Both the position numbers and the translations under genes were made by a program. From contig JAJHZJ010000754.1 of assembly GCA_023548195.1 (NCBI GenBank), positions 1,054,001-1,118,000 on the forward strand: a stretch of DNA of 64,000 bases, given 5' to 3'. The stretch is from Bettongia penicillata ogilbyi (taxonomy: Eukaryota; Chordata; Mammalia; Diprotodontia; Potoroidae). How positions within the stretch are numbered: the stretch's first letter is position 1; the number at the start of each line of letters is the position of its first letter. Below, piece by piece: positions 1 to 13,400 of the stretch. The notes under the pieces are model-generated. The model searched no databases and had not been told where the DNA came from. It worked only from the letters and a program-made list of their open reading frames with translations.

Positions 1-54
1 CCTCTAGACTCAGAAAGGTTTGAGTCTAGGACTTTCATCTACCATGTACTAGTC

Positions 55-300
55 TTGTTGTTGTTCAGTTGTGTCCAACTCTCCGTGACCCCATTGGGCT
101 TTTCTTGGCAAAGATACTGGAGTGGTTTGCCATTTCCTTCTCCAGCTCATTTTACAGATGAGGATATCTGAGGTTAACAGGGTGAAATGACTTTCCCAGG
201 GTCACATAACTAGGAAGTGTCTGAGACCAGATTTGAACTAAGGAAGATGAAACTTCCTGATTCCAGATCCACTACACTATTCACCGTGTCATCTAGCCAT
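55..300 (-). mobile_element. tRNA-derived marsupial SINE, full length, antisense
   Basis: Reverse complement reads from a head GGCTAGATGACACGG, through ACTTCCTAGTTATGTGACC and GAGCTGGAGAAGGAAATGG, to an AACAACAACAA tail (55-66). Same family as 48695-48929, 58647-58876 and 61075-61317. Confidence 0.85.
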
Positions 301-968
301 TGTGCTTGGGACCAAATCATTTACCCTCTTTGTGCCCATGGCAAGTGATTTAACCCTCTGTAGAGGGAAACACATTGGGTTTAGTGTTTCCCATGCCAAT
401 GAAATATCTGATCTGTATCATTTGCTTGGTGCTTTTTTAACACGATCCCTTGAAGACACTTAGTATAATTGTCATCATCAGTTTACATGGAAGGACATAG
501 GTTCTGAGAGCTTTGGTTCCACAGGGTTATACAGTAAATAAGGCATGGATAGAAAGAGGATGGATGGGGCACTGATGTGGCCTCTGGCTGTCTCTTTGGA
601 TATCCTCATTCTTCAGGGGGGGGTGGGCACCAAGATTATGACCACCCAAAGCAGCAAGGAAGAGAGCTGAGGGAGCCCCCAGGGTCAGTGTTGTTCATAT
701 TTGGCCTTGAGTGTTGGGCCTCATCATAACTTATAATGCCCGGACGGGACTGTGTGCCGTATACAGACATTTTCCTTGTATCCAGACACATGGACCAAGT
801 GTTGAAGGGCAGCTGTGCTACAAATCTCCTCTTTCCTGAGCCACACATCACTCAGGTGTGCTCACTTGAATGGTAAAGGCTTGACCTTCAGGGAGTTTCT
901 GTTGTCACAGTTCACACATGTGCTCAGCAGATATGGCTTGTATTATCCCCTCTCCATTTTTTTTATAG
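301..968 (+). other. ATXN2 intron, nothing recognised
   Basis: Unique-looking intron sequence before the first ATXN2 exon; I see no exon or clear repeat in it. Confidence 0.6.
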
Positions 969-1166
969 TTCCAAGATTATCTCCGAAAACACATAGACCG
1001 AGGTCTCCAAGACAGAGCAGCGTTGGAAATAATCCTCCTGGTCCCATTCTCTCTTCTCCCCAAGCTGGGACCGTGCCCACAGAATCTGCTGCTGTGCCTG
1101 TGCCAGCGCCATCTCCTACACCTGCCACCCCTGTGTCTGGCCGAGCAGTGACCCCATCTAGTGACG
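969..1166 (+). CDS. ATXN2: ATXN2 exon (human exon 12 equivalent)
   Basis: 198 nt, acceptor ATTTTTTTTATAG, donor ACG|GTATGG. It starts with TT completing a split Val codon, then [15 protein letters not shown] and the Ser/Pro/Ala-rich GRAVTPSS region. This is disordered linker upstream of PAM2. Its length is a multiple of 3 and both ends are phase 1, so it can be skipped without frame change; exon 12 skipping is, as I recall, reported for human ATXN2. Confidence 0.95.
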
Positions 1167-4100
1167 GTATGGGCTGGGGAGTTCTTGGCACCTCTGTGTG
1201 TGTACAATATACAGAACTGTCATGTTGTCATTGCAAACCTTTATTATAGAGGATGTAGTTATAATCTTTTTGTGTTGTTTTCTTTTTTAACTTCAATCTC
1301 TATTTAGTTTTCCTTGTTCTAAACTGTAATTCAGAATCCTGTAGTTTTGCATTTGTTTCTTTTTCACTTACTCAGCATGTGTATATTGGACTAACTTTGT
1401 TTTTTTTTTTTTTAATTAAATTATTTTATTTGTTTTTGTTTATTTTGTTTGACAGTCACTTCCATATATCTTAGATTCTCCCGCTGTTCCTCATTCTCCC
1501 TTCCCTCCCCACTCCCTTCCTGAGACGGCGTATCTGCACGTACATTCCTATTAAATGCATGTTGCATAGGAGATTTAATGCATGTTGCATAGAAGATTTA
1601 AAACAAATGGGAGAAACCATAAAACAAAACAAAACATAATGCAAAAGAAAATGGTCTGTTTCTATCTGTGATCCAGTTCCATAGTTCTTTCTCTGGATGT
1701 GCAAGGCATTTTGCCTCAAGAGTCCATTGGAAATGTTTTAAGTCCATGCATTGTGATGAAGTACTAAGTCTGCCAGAAAAATTCCTCGAACACCGCGGTT
1801 GTTGCTGCGTACAAAGTTCTCCTGGTTCTGCTCCTTTCACTCAGCATCAGTTCATATAAGTCTTTCCAGGTTTTTCTGAAGTTCACATGCTCATCAGCAT
1901 CTCCTTGATGATGAGCCACCACAAAGAGAGCTGCTATAAATATTGTACATGTGGGACCCTTTCCCATTTTTATGATCTCTTTGGGAATACAGTCCCAGAA
2001 GCAAAACTGCTGGGGCAAAGGGTATGCACATTTTTGTAGCCCTTTGGGCATTGCTCCCCAGAATGGTTTTATCAGCTCACAGCTCCACCAACAATGAATT
2101 AGTGTTCCAACCCTCCCACGTTCTTCTCCAGCATTTATTATCTTCCTGTTTTCTCACGTTAGCCAATCTGATAGGTGTGATGTGATACCTCAGAGTTGTT
2201 TTGATTTGCATCTCTCTAATCAGTAGTGATTTAGATTATTTTTTCATGTGATTATAGATAGCTTTAATTTCTTCCTCTGAAAACTCCCTTTTCATCTCCT
2301 TTGTCCATTTATCAGTTGGGGAATGACTTGTATTCTTGTATATTTGATTCAGTTCTCTAATTTTAGAAATGAAGCCTTTATCACAGACATTAGTTGCAAA
2401 AATTCTTTCCCAGTTTTCTGCTTCGCTCCTAATCTTGATTGCATTGGGTTTGTTTCTATAAAAACTTTTCAAGTGAATGTAATCAAAATTATCCATTTTG
2501 TACTTTATAATGTTTTCTGTCTCATTTGGGCATAAATTTATCCATTCTTCACAGACCTGACAAATAACACTATTTCTTGCTCCCCTAATTTGTTTATAGT
2601 ATCAATCTTTATACCTAGATCATGTATCCATTTGGACTTTATTTTTTACCGTGTCAGGCATTGGTCTATGCCCAGCTTCCATCATACTTTTATCCAGTTT
2701 TCCCAGCAATTTTTGTCACACAGTGAGTTCTTATCCCGGTATCTGGGATCCTTGGGTTTATCAAACCATAGATTGCTATATGCATTGACTACTGTGTCTT
2801 GAGTAGCTAACCTGTTCCACTGATTTACCTACCCCTTTGTTTCTTAGCCAGTACCAAGTAGTTTTGATGATTGTTGCTTTATAGTATAATTTGAGATCTG
2901 GTAGGGCTAAGCCACCTTCCCTAGCCTTTCTTTTCATTTATTCCCTTGATATTCTGGACCTTTTGTTCTTCCAGATGAATTTTGGTATTTTTTCTAGCTC
3001 TAGAAAATAATTATCTGGTAGTTTGTTTAGTATGGCACTGAATAAGTAAATTAATTTAGGTAGAATTGTCATTTTTGTTATATTGGCTCAGCCTGCCCAT
3101 AAACAACTGATGTTTTTCCACTTACTTAGATCTGATTTTATTTGTGCGAAAAGTGTTTTGTAATTGTGTTCATATAGTCCTTGGGTTTGTTTTGGCAGGT
3201 AGACTCCCAGATATTTTATAGTGTCTGCTGTAGTTTTAAATGGGATTTCTCTTTTTATATCTTGCTTGGGCTTTGTTACTAATATATTGAAATGCAGATG
3301 ATTTATGTAGGTTTATTTTGTAACCTCTAACTTTGCAAAAGTTGTTTATTATTTCAGATAGTTTTTTACTTGCTTCTCTGACATTCTTTAAGCATATCAT
3401 CATGTCATCTGCAAAGATGTGATCACTTAGTTTCTTCTTTGCCTATTCTAATTTCTTCAATTTCTTGTTCTTATCTTATTGCTACAACTAGCATTTCTAG
3501 TACTATATTGAATAACATGGTGATAATGGACATCCTTGTTTCACCACTGATCTTATTGGAAATGCATCTACTTATTGCCATTGCATATGATGCTTGCTGA
3601 TGGTTTTAGGTAGATATTGCTTATTATTTTATGGAAAGTTCTATTTATTCCTATGCTTTCCAGTGTTTTCAATATGAATGGGTGTTGTATTTTGTCAAAA
3701 AACATTTTCTTGGTGGAGCAGAAAGACATATATGCGGGCTGTCCCCACACAGCCCATAAAATACCTGTAGAGAGGGACTCTCAACAAATTCTGGAGCAGC
3801 AGAAGTGGAGAACAAGAGTAGAGGAGATTTCCAGCCCAGGGTGACCTGAAAGGCCCACAGAAGTGTCTGTTGCACCGGACGTGAAGCGGAGCCCAGCCTA
3901 GCCTTGTCTGCGCGGCCCTGGGAGGAGGACACCTTGGGGGTGGAATCTCCAGTCACAGTAGCAGTGGTTTACAGATCCCTCAACCCACAGGCACCAAAGG
4001 TCAGTGACTGGGATTTTTCAGCTGGCCGGGAAGGGAGAAGGGCCTTCCCATAGTTCTGGCTTCAGGCAGAGGCCACATGAGGCCACATTGGCAGGTGGCA

Positions 4101-7100
4101 GCAGTACCCACAGCAGCCCCTAAAGCAGCCTGTATACATTGTTGGATCGTAAAACCCCTGGGGGCACTGAGCAGCCTTTTCTTACCTCAGCCCTGTGTAG
4201 AGGCTGAGGCAGCTGATCTTTATCTCACACTGAATGGCGGTCCTACCCATGCAGCTTATCTGAATCTCAGCCCCCAGTGCTGGCTTGGTAGAACTGGAGG
4301 CCAGGTGGCTGTGGAGAGTAAACTGCTAAGATTCTGGGCACAAAAATCTTTCCTGCTCCCAGACCAGTGTACATGCTTGATTGTGCCACCTTAGAGAAGC
4401 TTATGGATTCCCAGAGTATGCCGTACTCTTAACAAAGGACCCAAAAGTCAAGTAACTGGTTGGGAAAAAGCCCCAAAATGGGGGAAAAAATAAGACTATA
4501 GAAGGTTACTTTCAGATATCTTCTCCCATCCTTTCTGATGAGGAAGAACAATGCTTACCATCAGGGAAAGACATAAAAGTCAAGGTTTCTGTATCCCAGA
4601 CATCCAAAATAAATATTCAGTGGTCTCAGGCCATGGAAGACCTCAAAAAGGATTTTGAAAATCAAGTAAGAGAGGTGGAGGAAAAATTGGGAAAGAGAAA
4701 TGAGAAAGATGCAAGAAAAGCATGAAAAAAACGGGTCAACACCTTGCTAAAGGAGACCCAAAAAAATGCTGAAGGAAATAACACCTTGAAAAATAGGCTA
4801 ACTCAATTGGCAAAAGAGGTTCAAAAAGCCAGTGAGGAGAAGAATGCTTTAAAAAAGCAGAATTAGCCAAATGGAAAAGGAGGTTCAAAAGCTCACTGAA
4901 GAAAATAGTTCTTTAAAAATGAGAATGGAACAGATGGAGGCTAATGACTTTATGAGAAACCAAGAAATCACAAAACAAAACCAAAAGAATGAAAAAATGG
5001 AAGAGAATGTGAAATATCTTATTGGAAAAACAGCTGACCTGGAAAATTGATCCAGGAGAGACAGTTTAAAAATTATGGGACTACCTGAAAGCCATAATCA
5101 AAAAAAGAGCCTAGACATCATCTTTCATGAAATTATCAAGGAAAACTGCCCTGATATCCTAGAATCAGAGGGCAAAATAAGTATTCAAGGAATCCACTGA
5201 TCACTTCCTGAAAGAGATCCAAAAAAGAGAAACTCCCAGGAACATTGTGGTCAAATTCCAGAGTTCCTAGGTCAAGGAGAAAATATTGCAAGCAGGTAGA
5301 AAGAAACAATTCAAGTATTGCAGAAATACAATCAGGATAACCCAAGATCTAGCAGCTTCTACATTAAGGGATCGAAGGGTGTGGAATAGGATATTCCAGA
5401 TGTCAAAGGAACTTGGACTAAAACCAAGAATCACCTACCCAGCAAAACTGAGTATAATACTTCAGGGGGGAAAAATGGTCTTTCAGTGAAATTGAGGATT
5501 TTCAAGCATTCTTGATGAAAAGACCAGAGCTGAAAAGAAAATACGACTTTCAAACACAAGAATGAAGAGAACCATGAAAAGGTTAACAGCAAAGAGAAAT
5601 CAAGAGACTTAACTGAAGTTGAACTGTTTACATTCCTACATGGAAAGGCAATGTTTGTAACTCTTGAAACTTTTTTCGGTGTCTGGGTAGTTGGTGGGAT
5701 TTCACACGCACACACACACACACACACACACAGAGCACGGTGAGTTGAATAGGATGGGATCATATCTTAAGAAAATGAAATTAAGGGGTGAGAGGGGAAT
5801 ATGTTAGGAGGAGAAAGGGAAAAATGGAGTGGGGCAAATTATCTCTCATAAAAGAGGCAAGCAAAAGACTTTTCAGTGGAGAGAAAAAGAGTGGAGGTGA
5901 GAAAAAACATGAAGCTTACTCTCATCACATTTGACCGAAGGAAGGAATAAAATGCACACTCATTTTGGTATGAAAACCTACCTTACAATACAGGAAAGTG
6001 GGGGAGAGGGGGATGATGGAAGGGAGGGCAGTGGGAGGAGGGAGCAATTAGAAGTCCACATTCATGGGGACAGGGTCAAAAGAGAGAACAGAAGAAATGG
6101 GGGGCAGGATAGGATGGAGGGACATATAGTTAGTCTGTGTAGTCTTATACAGCACGATTATTATGGAAATCATTTGCAAAACTACACAGATATGGCCTAT
6201 ATTGAATTGCTTGCCTTTCTCATGAGGATGAGTGGGGAGGGAGGGAGGAAGAAAAGTTGAAACTCAAAGTTTTAGGAACAACTATTGAGTATTCTTGCAT
6301 ACAACTAGGAAATAAGAAATACAGGTAAGGGGGTATAGAAATTTATCTTGCCCTACAAGACAAAAGAGAAGATGGGGACAAGGGAAGGGAGGGATGTTAG
6401 AAGGGAGGGCAAATTGGTGATAGGGATAATTAGAATGCTTGAAGTTTTGGGGTGAGGGAGGGGAGAAATTTTTGTGGAAATGAATGTTGAAAACCTAAAT
6501 AAATATAAAAAAACCCTTTTCCTTCATCTATTGAGTTAATCATGTGGTTTCTGTTAGTTTTGTTGTTGATATGATCAATAATGCTAATAGTTTTCCTAAT
6601 ATTGAACCAGCCCTGCATTCCTGGTATAAATCCTACCTGCGTATAATGTATTATTCTCATGATAAGTTGCTTTATTGTTTTTGCTAATGTCTTATTTAAA
6701 ATTTTTGCACCTATATTCATTAGAGAAATTGGTCTATAATTTTCTTTCTCTGTTTTGCCTTTTCCTGGTTTAGGTATCAAAACCATATTTGTATCATAAA
6801 AAGTATTTGATAGAACTCCTTCTGCGGCGATTTTCCCAAGTAGTCTATGTAGTGTTGGAGTTAACTGTTCTTTAAATGTTTGATAGAATCACTTGTAAAT
6901 CCTTCTGGCCTGGAGATTTTTTCCTAGGGAGTTCATTGGTGGTTTGTTCAATTTCCTTTTTCTGAAATGGGGTTATTCAACTTCCTCTTCTGTTAATCTG
7001 GGCAGTTTATATTTTTTAAAATACTTATCCATCTCATTTAGATTGTCAGATTTATGGGCATACAGTTAGGCAAAGTAATTTCTAATTATTGCTTTAATTT

Positions 7101-10100
7101 TCTTCTCATTGGTGGTTAGTTCACCCTTTTCATTTTTGATATTGGTAATTTAGTTATCGGACTAACTTTTGATTCCTAAAATTGTCTTTTTAGCTAAAGA
7201 TTCTAGGCTTCAGGACCAGAGGCAACATTCTCCAGCTGGAAACAAAGAGAACATAAAGCCAAGGGAGAGCTCCCCAAGCTTTGTAAAAGCAGAAAATAAA
7301 GGTTAGTATGTAGAAACAGCTTACATAGATTATTCTAGCATGGAGTAATGAGAGAACATTCAGAATAACCACAAATTGTATAAACTCACAGAGAGTTAAT
7401 CTGATAAGACACTTGCGTAATTTGTATCCATCTGAATATAAGATGAAACACAGCTGAAATTATTGTAGAGGTATGTCTGTGCTTGTGCCTTACCAGTAAA
7501 TTAAATTCTGTTACCAATGGAGTATTTTCTAGAACTAGAAAAAAGGGAGCAAAATTCACGTGGAAAAACAAATCTTGACATCTCAAGGGAAATAATGAGA
7601 AAAGGTATGAATGAAGAGGGCCCTTTTTGTATAAGGTCTGAGTGGTGTGGTACCAGTTAGAGAAGAGAAAAGGGGGTGAGTAAAACAGATGCGATCCACA
7701 GGAAACAGAAGCAAGGGCAAGAGATTACCCTGGACTTGAGATAAACAAAAGTCTAAGTTTAGGGGAAGGCTGGAAGAACTGCAAAAGGTCCCATTAAGTA
7801 GAAGAGAAAGTTGGAAAGGATCTTTGGCAGCTACAATAAGGGGAGAGTTCTTCAAACAATGATAGGTAAGAACATAAAAGACTTAAACAGACAATTTTGA
7901 TGGCAAAATTAAAAAACTTCAGGAAAGAAATAGAATTAGGATAAGAATAGTTAGTGACTGGAGAGTGGGGAAAAAGAATAAATATAACATATATTTAATA
8001 AATAAATAAAATAAAATTTCATCATCCAAGATACTTAGGAAATTGAGACAATATTTAACATGAAGAAGTATTTTTTAGTGGATAAATGGTCCAAGGATAT
8101 GGGCAGATAGTCTTCAAAAGATTTGCATGCTATAAGTAACAGTATGTTCAGAATCACTGATAGTAAGAGAAATGCAAAAAAAAAACTAAACCCAAAATCC
8201 AGTAAATTCTAAGCAGATTGGCAAATGACAAAAAATGAAAATCATCTGTTTTGGGATGTAAACTGCTAAGAACACTCAAGTACTGTTGTGGGTGAGGTAG
8301 CAAGATGGTTTAGTTCTACAATTCAATTTTGATCTTTTTTGAGGAATATTGGCTAAAAAACTGGTAGAGGAATATAATGGACTATTATGCAAGAAGAAAT
8401 GACAATTTGATGAATTCACACAAATGTCTGAATTTGTATGGACTGATGCAAAAGTAGAAGTACAATATTTACAATGATAACAATAATGGAAAAAGATCAG
8501 TAAAAGTTTGGTCAGATTCTGAGTAATCGAAAAGCCAATTAAGGTCCAAGGAAAAGAAAATGAAACATACCCTCTTCTCAGAATTGAAGGACAGCATCAC
8601 TGGGACAAAAGGTTGTCTAGGTCGGAGGAGGTCACTGGATTGGCTTGTTATTGGTACACTTGTCTTTCTTTATTATGGGAAGCGGTTCGACCTCAGGTTG
8701 AGAATCTTTCCTAGAAATGATGGTAGTGTAAATACAGAGATTTCATTAAAGGCTGTTTTAAAATAGCCAAGCAGCTAGGGGATATAATTGATAGCATGGG
8801 AAGATCCCATGTTCAGATTCAGCTTCTGACACTTGACTAGCTAGTGTGATCCTGGGCAAGTCCCTTAACCTCTGCCTGTCTTAGCTTCTTTATAAATTGG
8901 GAGTAATAACAGGCCTAACTTGAAGAGTTGTTTCAGGATCAAATGAGATTGTACTTAGAAAGTGCTTAGCACAGTGCCTGGCACTCAGTAGGCACTATGT
9001 ATGTGCTTATTCACCCCTCTTTGATCCCTCTTAAAAATAAAATCAGCTTAGATATGACAGTAGGCTCATGAAAGGAAGAAACAGAATCTCCGTTTTCTTT
9101 CTTAAAAGCATTCCTGAGTGCCAGGCACTGTGGAAACACCTAACAGATAATCTTATTTGACCCAATAACAACCCTGGGAGGTAGGTGCTATTATTATCTT
9201 CATTTCTGGATATGCACAGGATTAAATGACTAGTAAGTGTGTGGTGCTGGATTTGAACTCGGGTTTTTCTGACTCCAGTTTCAGACTCTAGGGACACTGT
9301 GCTTCCTCTTATCCTCATGGTATTTTTCACTATTCTCATTTTTGTGATTCCGATGTCTCCTTGTGAGCTCCATGAGCTTAATTAACATAAAAATTTGATT
9401 GAAAGGAAGGGTATATAGGTGTTGGGTGCTGTGTATATTACCACACAAGTGAAATGGTAAGGATAAGTCATTTTAGGGATGTGGTGTGTTGATCACCCAA
9501 GTGGTGGTATATATTTGCACATACACCTAAATATGTGTATGTTCTGTCAAGTACATTTTGAATGTTACTCTTCTCTTCGTATTGTACTTCATTTTTTTCT
9601 AGTCTCATATTCAGGAGCCTTTTTAAATAAAAAGGCTTTACTTCTTTACTTTGAAGGAAGAGTTTGAGTGTCTTACATCTTTTAATTTTTCAGGTATATC
9701 ACCCATTGTTTCAGAACATAGAAAGCAAATTGATGATTTAAAGAAATTTAAGAATGATTTTAGGGTAAGTAATTTTTTTTTACAAGTGTTAAATATCTAA
9801 ATCTAGTGTCATACTGAAATAGAAAGTATCCCTTTGGCTGTATATTGACTTGGAATATCAAAAATTATCTATGTTGTGTTGTATTTTTATTTATTTTGTC
9901 AAATATTTCTCAAATAATCTGTCTCTGGAACAAGTCTGCCACCTCTATTTAACATAAGAAGACTGAGCGTTTTATTCGTTCAGCACATAGTTACCAGTGT
10001 TTTTATTTTTGCAAAAGTGATTTATTTCTAGACACAAAGGTGGTTGAATGGTTTATGTTAACAATGGTAAATATCATTAATTTGTCCACATGTGCATGTT

Positions 10101-13100
10101 TGCTACTACATTTTAGCTTTGTCCTGTCTGATGTGGAAAGATAGAATTTAATCGAAGATTTGAACTATTAATTCCTATATATATATTTCAAAGCTTAAAG
10201 ATTAGTCATTGAAAATTTGGGACAGGTTACAAGTCTTCAGATAGAAATGTTATCCCAGTTCCTCTGCACTCCTACCAATCTGGGGCCTACATCTTCTTCT
10301 CAGTTGTCTCCTTTGCTGACTTCCCCAAGATGATGCTGCCTTCCTGGCCATCCTCTGTCTTTGCTGCTGTGACTCGTGGCTGCTGCCATTGCTCCTTAGA
10401 CATTCACCCAATGTAGCTCATTGGGATGGTTGTCTCTGGAACCTTGGCCCTCCCCACTTCTCAGGAGCAGTTCAGCACTTGGCTCCCTAACTTCTGTCTC
10501 TTCCTATGGCTGCCCTCAGCCTTAGGGGAATTGCGCAGTGACCCAGGCCTCCCACATTCTTGAGGACCTTTGAAACCACACACTCCTCCCCTCTCCCCAG
10601 CCATTCCCAGGGATGATCATGGGATGGATTTCAGAGGTGCTCCTGCCTCAGATGCTTGATACTTGTGTGATGGCACAGATCTGCCTCCCTCAGCCTCTGT
10701 TTCTGTATCAGTAAAGTGAGGCTGTTGGACTCGGTAGCCTCTAAGGGCCTTTCACCTCTGGGTCTCTGATTATTTGATTCTTGGTCGAATCACAAATTCT
10801 TGTCATTCCATTCTTTTGATGTCATCCCTGATGAAGTGTCACCTTTGAGTCAACATCCTTTGCTGCTTATTCACTCTCCTTTTATCCAGCTTGTCTGGGC
10901 CCCAAGTCTACCTTCTTAGCTTTAAGTTGAAGTAGCTTTCTTTAGAAAAGACATTCCCCATCTTCCCTCTATTTTGGAAGTAGCTTACTTCTCTGAAGTT
11001 TCTTATTTCCATTTGCGCATCACTTTTATGTAGCCTTCCTAGCACTTTTCTTTACCCTTTCTGAAAACCTGAGCTTCCTCCTTCCCTCTGCTAGCCTGCC
11101 ATACCAGACACAAATACACTAGGCTCTTCTCAGCCCTTGCTATGGGGCACCCCATCACTGTATTTGTGAAACGGGCCTACATATAAAACCCCTTTTTCAG
11201 TCCTCCAGGGGCTGGAGGGTCTGTGACCACGTCATTTGGGTGGTTCTCCCATCCGTGCATGTCTCAGCCAGTCCATGCTTTTTCCTCCTGTGTAGTTCTG
11301 GTCAGCGTCCTTCCCTAAGATTCCCATTGAGTAGTCAGGCTCTTAGAAACACTTTCGCTAGCCCACCTTCTTCACATGTTGGTGGTCTATAAGTGTTATC
11401 TGTTAGCTATTATGTCATTTAGGTTTGGAGACTCTTCAGTCCACAAGCATTAATTAAGAATCTGCTGTGTGCCAGGGAGATGAAACAAGAAAAATGACAA
11501 GATCTTTACACATTCTTGCCAAGTTCCATACAGAATTTCTTTACCTTTTATTCTTTTTGATACATACCATTATAAGCTTCATTGATCTTTTCAGTGATTT
11601 TTTTTTAGATTGTGTTCACAATGAGCATTGTAAGACAGTGACCAAGTGTTCCATTAATGGTGTATTCTTACTTTTGAGCATTTAATTAAGCCAGCTCCTT
11701 TACCTCTCCAAAGAGACTTAGTGATCCTTCCGGTCTGACTCCCCCTTTTGTATTCTGATTTTATTTTGTTAGAATATTGATCTTGATGTGGCTCAGCTCT
11801 GCTATTAGTATGTTAATTCATTAGACAGTGGATAAAAAGCTAACATTTGAAGGACCTACCATTCTATTCATGTTTGTAGTCAGGCTATGAACTCTGATTT
11901 TTAGCACATTTTCTACCTTCCCCCATCCTCCTCACAACATAAACTTGGGGGGCTATTGTTTCTTTTTTTCTCTTTGTTTTTCATGAAATACCATGACCCA
12001 ACTATTGATCATTTTGTGGCTGACCTCCTAGGCATGAGCCGATTCATTCTAACTAGTCTGTTTTGTTATAGTCATGAAAATAAAGGAGAATAATTAATTG
12101 CTTTTTTTAGTTACAACCAAGTTCCACCCCTGACAATGTGGATCACCTGCTCAACAAAAACAGAGAAGGAGAAAAGTCAAGAGATACAATAAAAGACCAA
12201 CCTGAAGCGAGCCCTAAGGATGTTCTCCTGGAGAACATCAGTGCCAGCTGCACAGGCGGCAGCAGCAAGCCGAGCAGTCCTTGCATTTCTCCATCAGCCA
12301 GTGGGAACTCAGACCTAAAGAGAGGCCCTGAGGTCACTTCCCAAGGTGTGCAGACGGCCAGCCCAGGAAGTAAACATGACAAGGAGGATCAGGAAGACAA
12401 AAAAGATGCTGCTGAGTGAGTCAACAGCTGTGCTGGACATGTCCCCTTAGCCCAGTGTGGTCAGTGTCCACGGGTGCATTCCCTCCAGTTAGTAAAGCAC
12501 TGTGCATCTCAAAGGCAAAGCTTTGCTCTTTAAGCAAGTTACTATAGGTAATATACGTGCTGAACTGTTGTTAAGAATGTCTTTAATATCTTGAATCTTC
12601 ATTGCCTCAATCACAATCTCTCCATTTAGGAAATGCTTTTGCAATATTTTTAATGCTATATGTAGCCAGAAAATTACATTGCATCATCACAGAATCAGTG
12701 GCCTAGCCTAGTGCTGATGAGCTTCTCTGAACTGAGGATAGTTCTCAGTCACTGACTATTATTCCCTGTTACAGGAACCATATTTTCAGCTTGGTAGTGA
12801 ACACTTCTTGCCTAAGCTTTGACTCATTTGATCTGGAGAATTACCTCTGTGTCAAAATGAGGGCTTTTATGGAAGAAAGGAAAGGAGAAAGAAAACAGTA
12901 CTTATTAGGTACCTCCATGGTACCAGGCACTCTACTAAGTGCTTTGCTGTTATCCCATTGGTCCTCCCAACAGCTGGTAGATAAGGGGCTGTTATTTTCC
13001 CCCTTGTAAAGATGAGGAGACTGAGGCAAACAGGTGAAGTGAGTTGCTCAGGGTCACACAGCTCGGAAGTGACTGGCGCTGGATTTAAGCTCAGGTCTTC

Positions 13101-13352
13101 CTAATCGCAGGTCCTGGGCTCTTATCTACTGTATTCACTAGTTATGTGACCTTGGGCAAGTCACTTAACCCCAATTGCCTCATCCTGGGTCAGCTCCAGT
13201 TGTCCTGATCAGTATCTGGTCACTGAATTCATATGGCTTTGGAGGAGAAGTGAGGCTGATGACCTGCAAAGCCCTCCCTCACTCAAAACAAAGTCCAGTG
13301 CAAGTCATGTCATTATTTCTCTGATGGCATTGTCTTCTTCGGCAACGAAGGA

Positions 13353-13400
<48 letters not shown>

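Larger units (their letters stand above)
1400..7154 (-). mobile_element. 5'-truncated L1 LINE, antisense, split by a HAL1-like insertion
   Basis: L1 parts are 1400-3696 and about 6525-7154; poly(A) tail is the T-run at 1400-1414. Minus-strand translations are L1 ORF2: reverse transcriptase [20 protein letters not shown] and [20 protein letters not shown] (6430-6786), [20 protein letters not shown] (3568-3750), and the C-terminal [20 protein letters not shown] (2236-2496). About 2.9 kb of L1 remains, with stops and shifts: dead. Flanking duplication: 1384-1399 and 7155-7171 share TAT(T/C)GGACTAACTTT. Confidence 0.9.

Noticed and set aside
815..1249. 144-codon open frame starting upstream of the first ATXN2 exon
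   Set aside because: Only 969-1166 is real coding sequence; the extensions run through the splice acceptor and donor into intron.
4077..4394. 105-codon frame in the HAL1-like leader
   Set aside because: Lies in the 5' leader of a retroelement, with no resemblance to a known protein.
10240..10600. Possible LTR or endogenous retrovirus piece
   Set aside because: GC-richer and pyrimidine-rich, but no LTR ends, primer site or retroviral motif can be pointed to.
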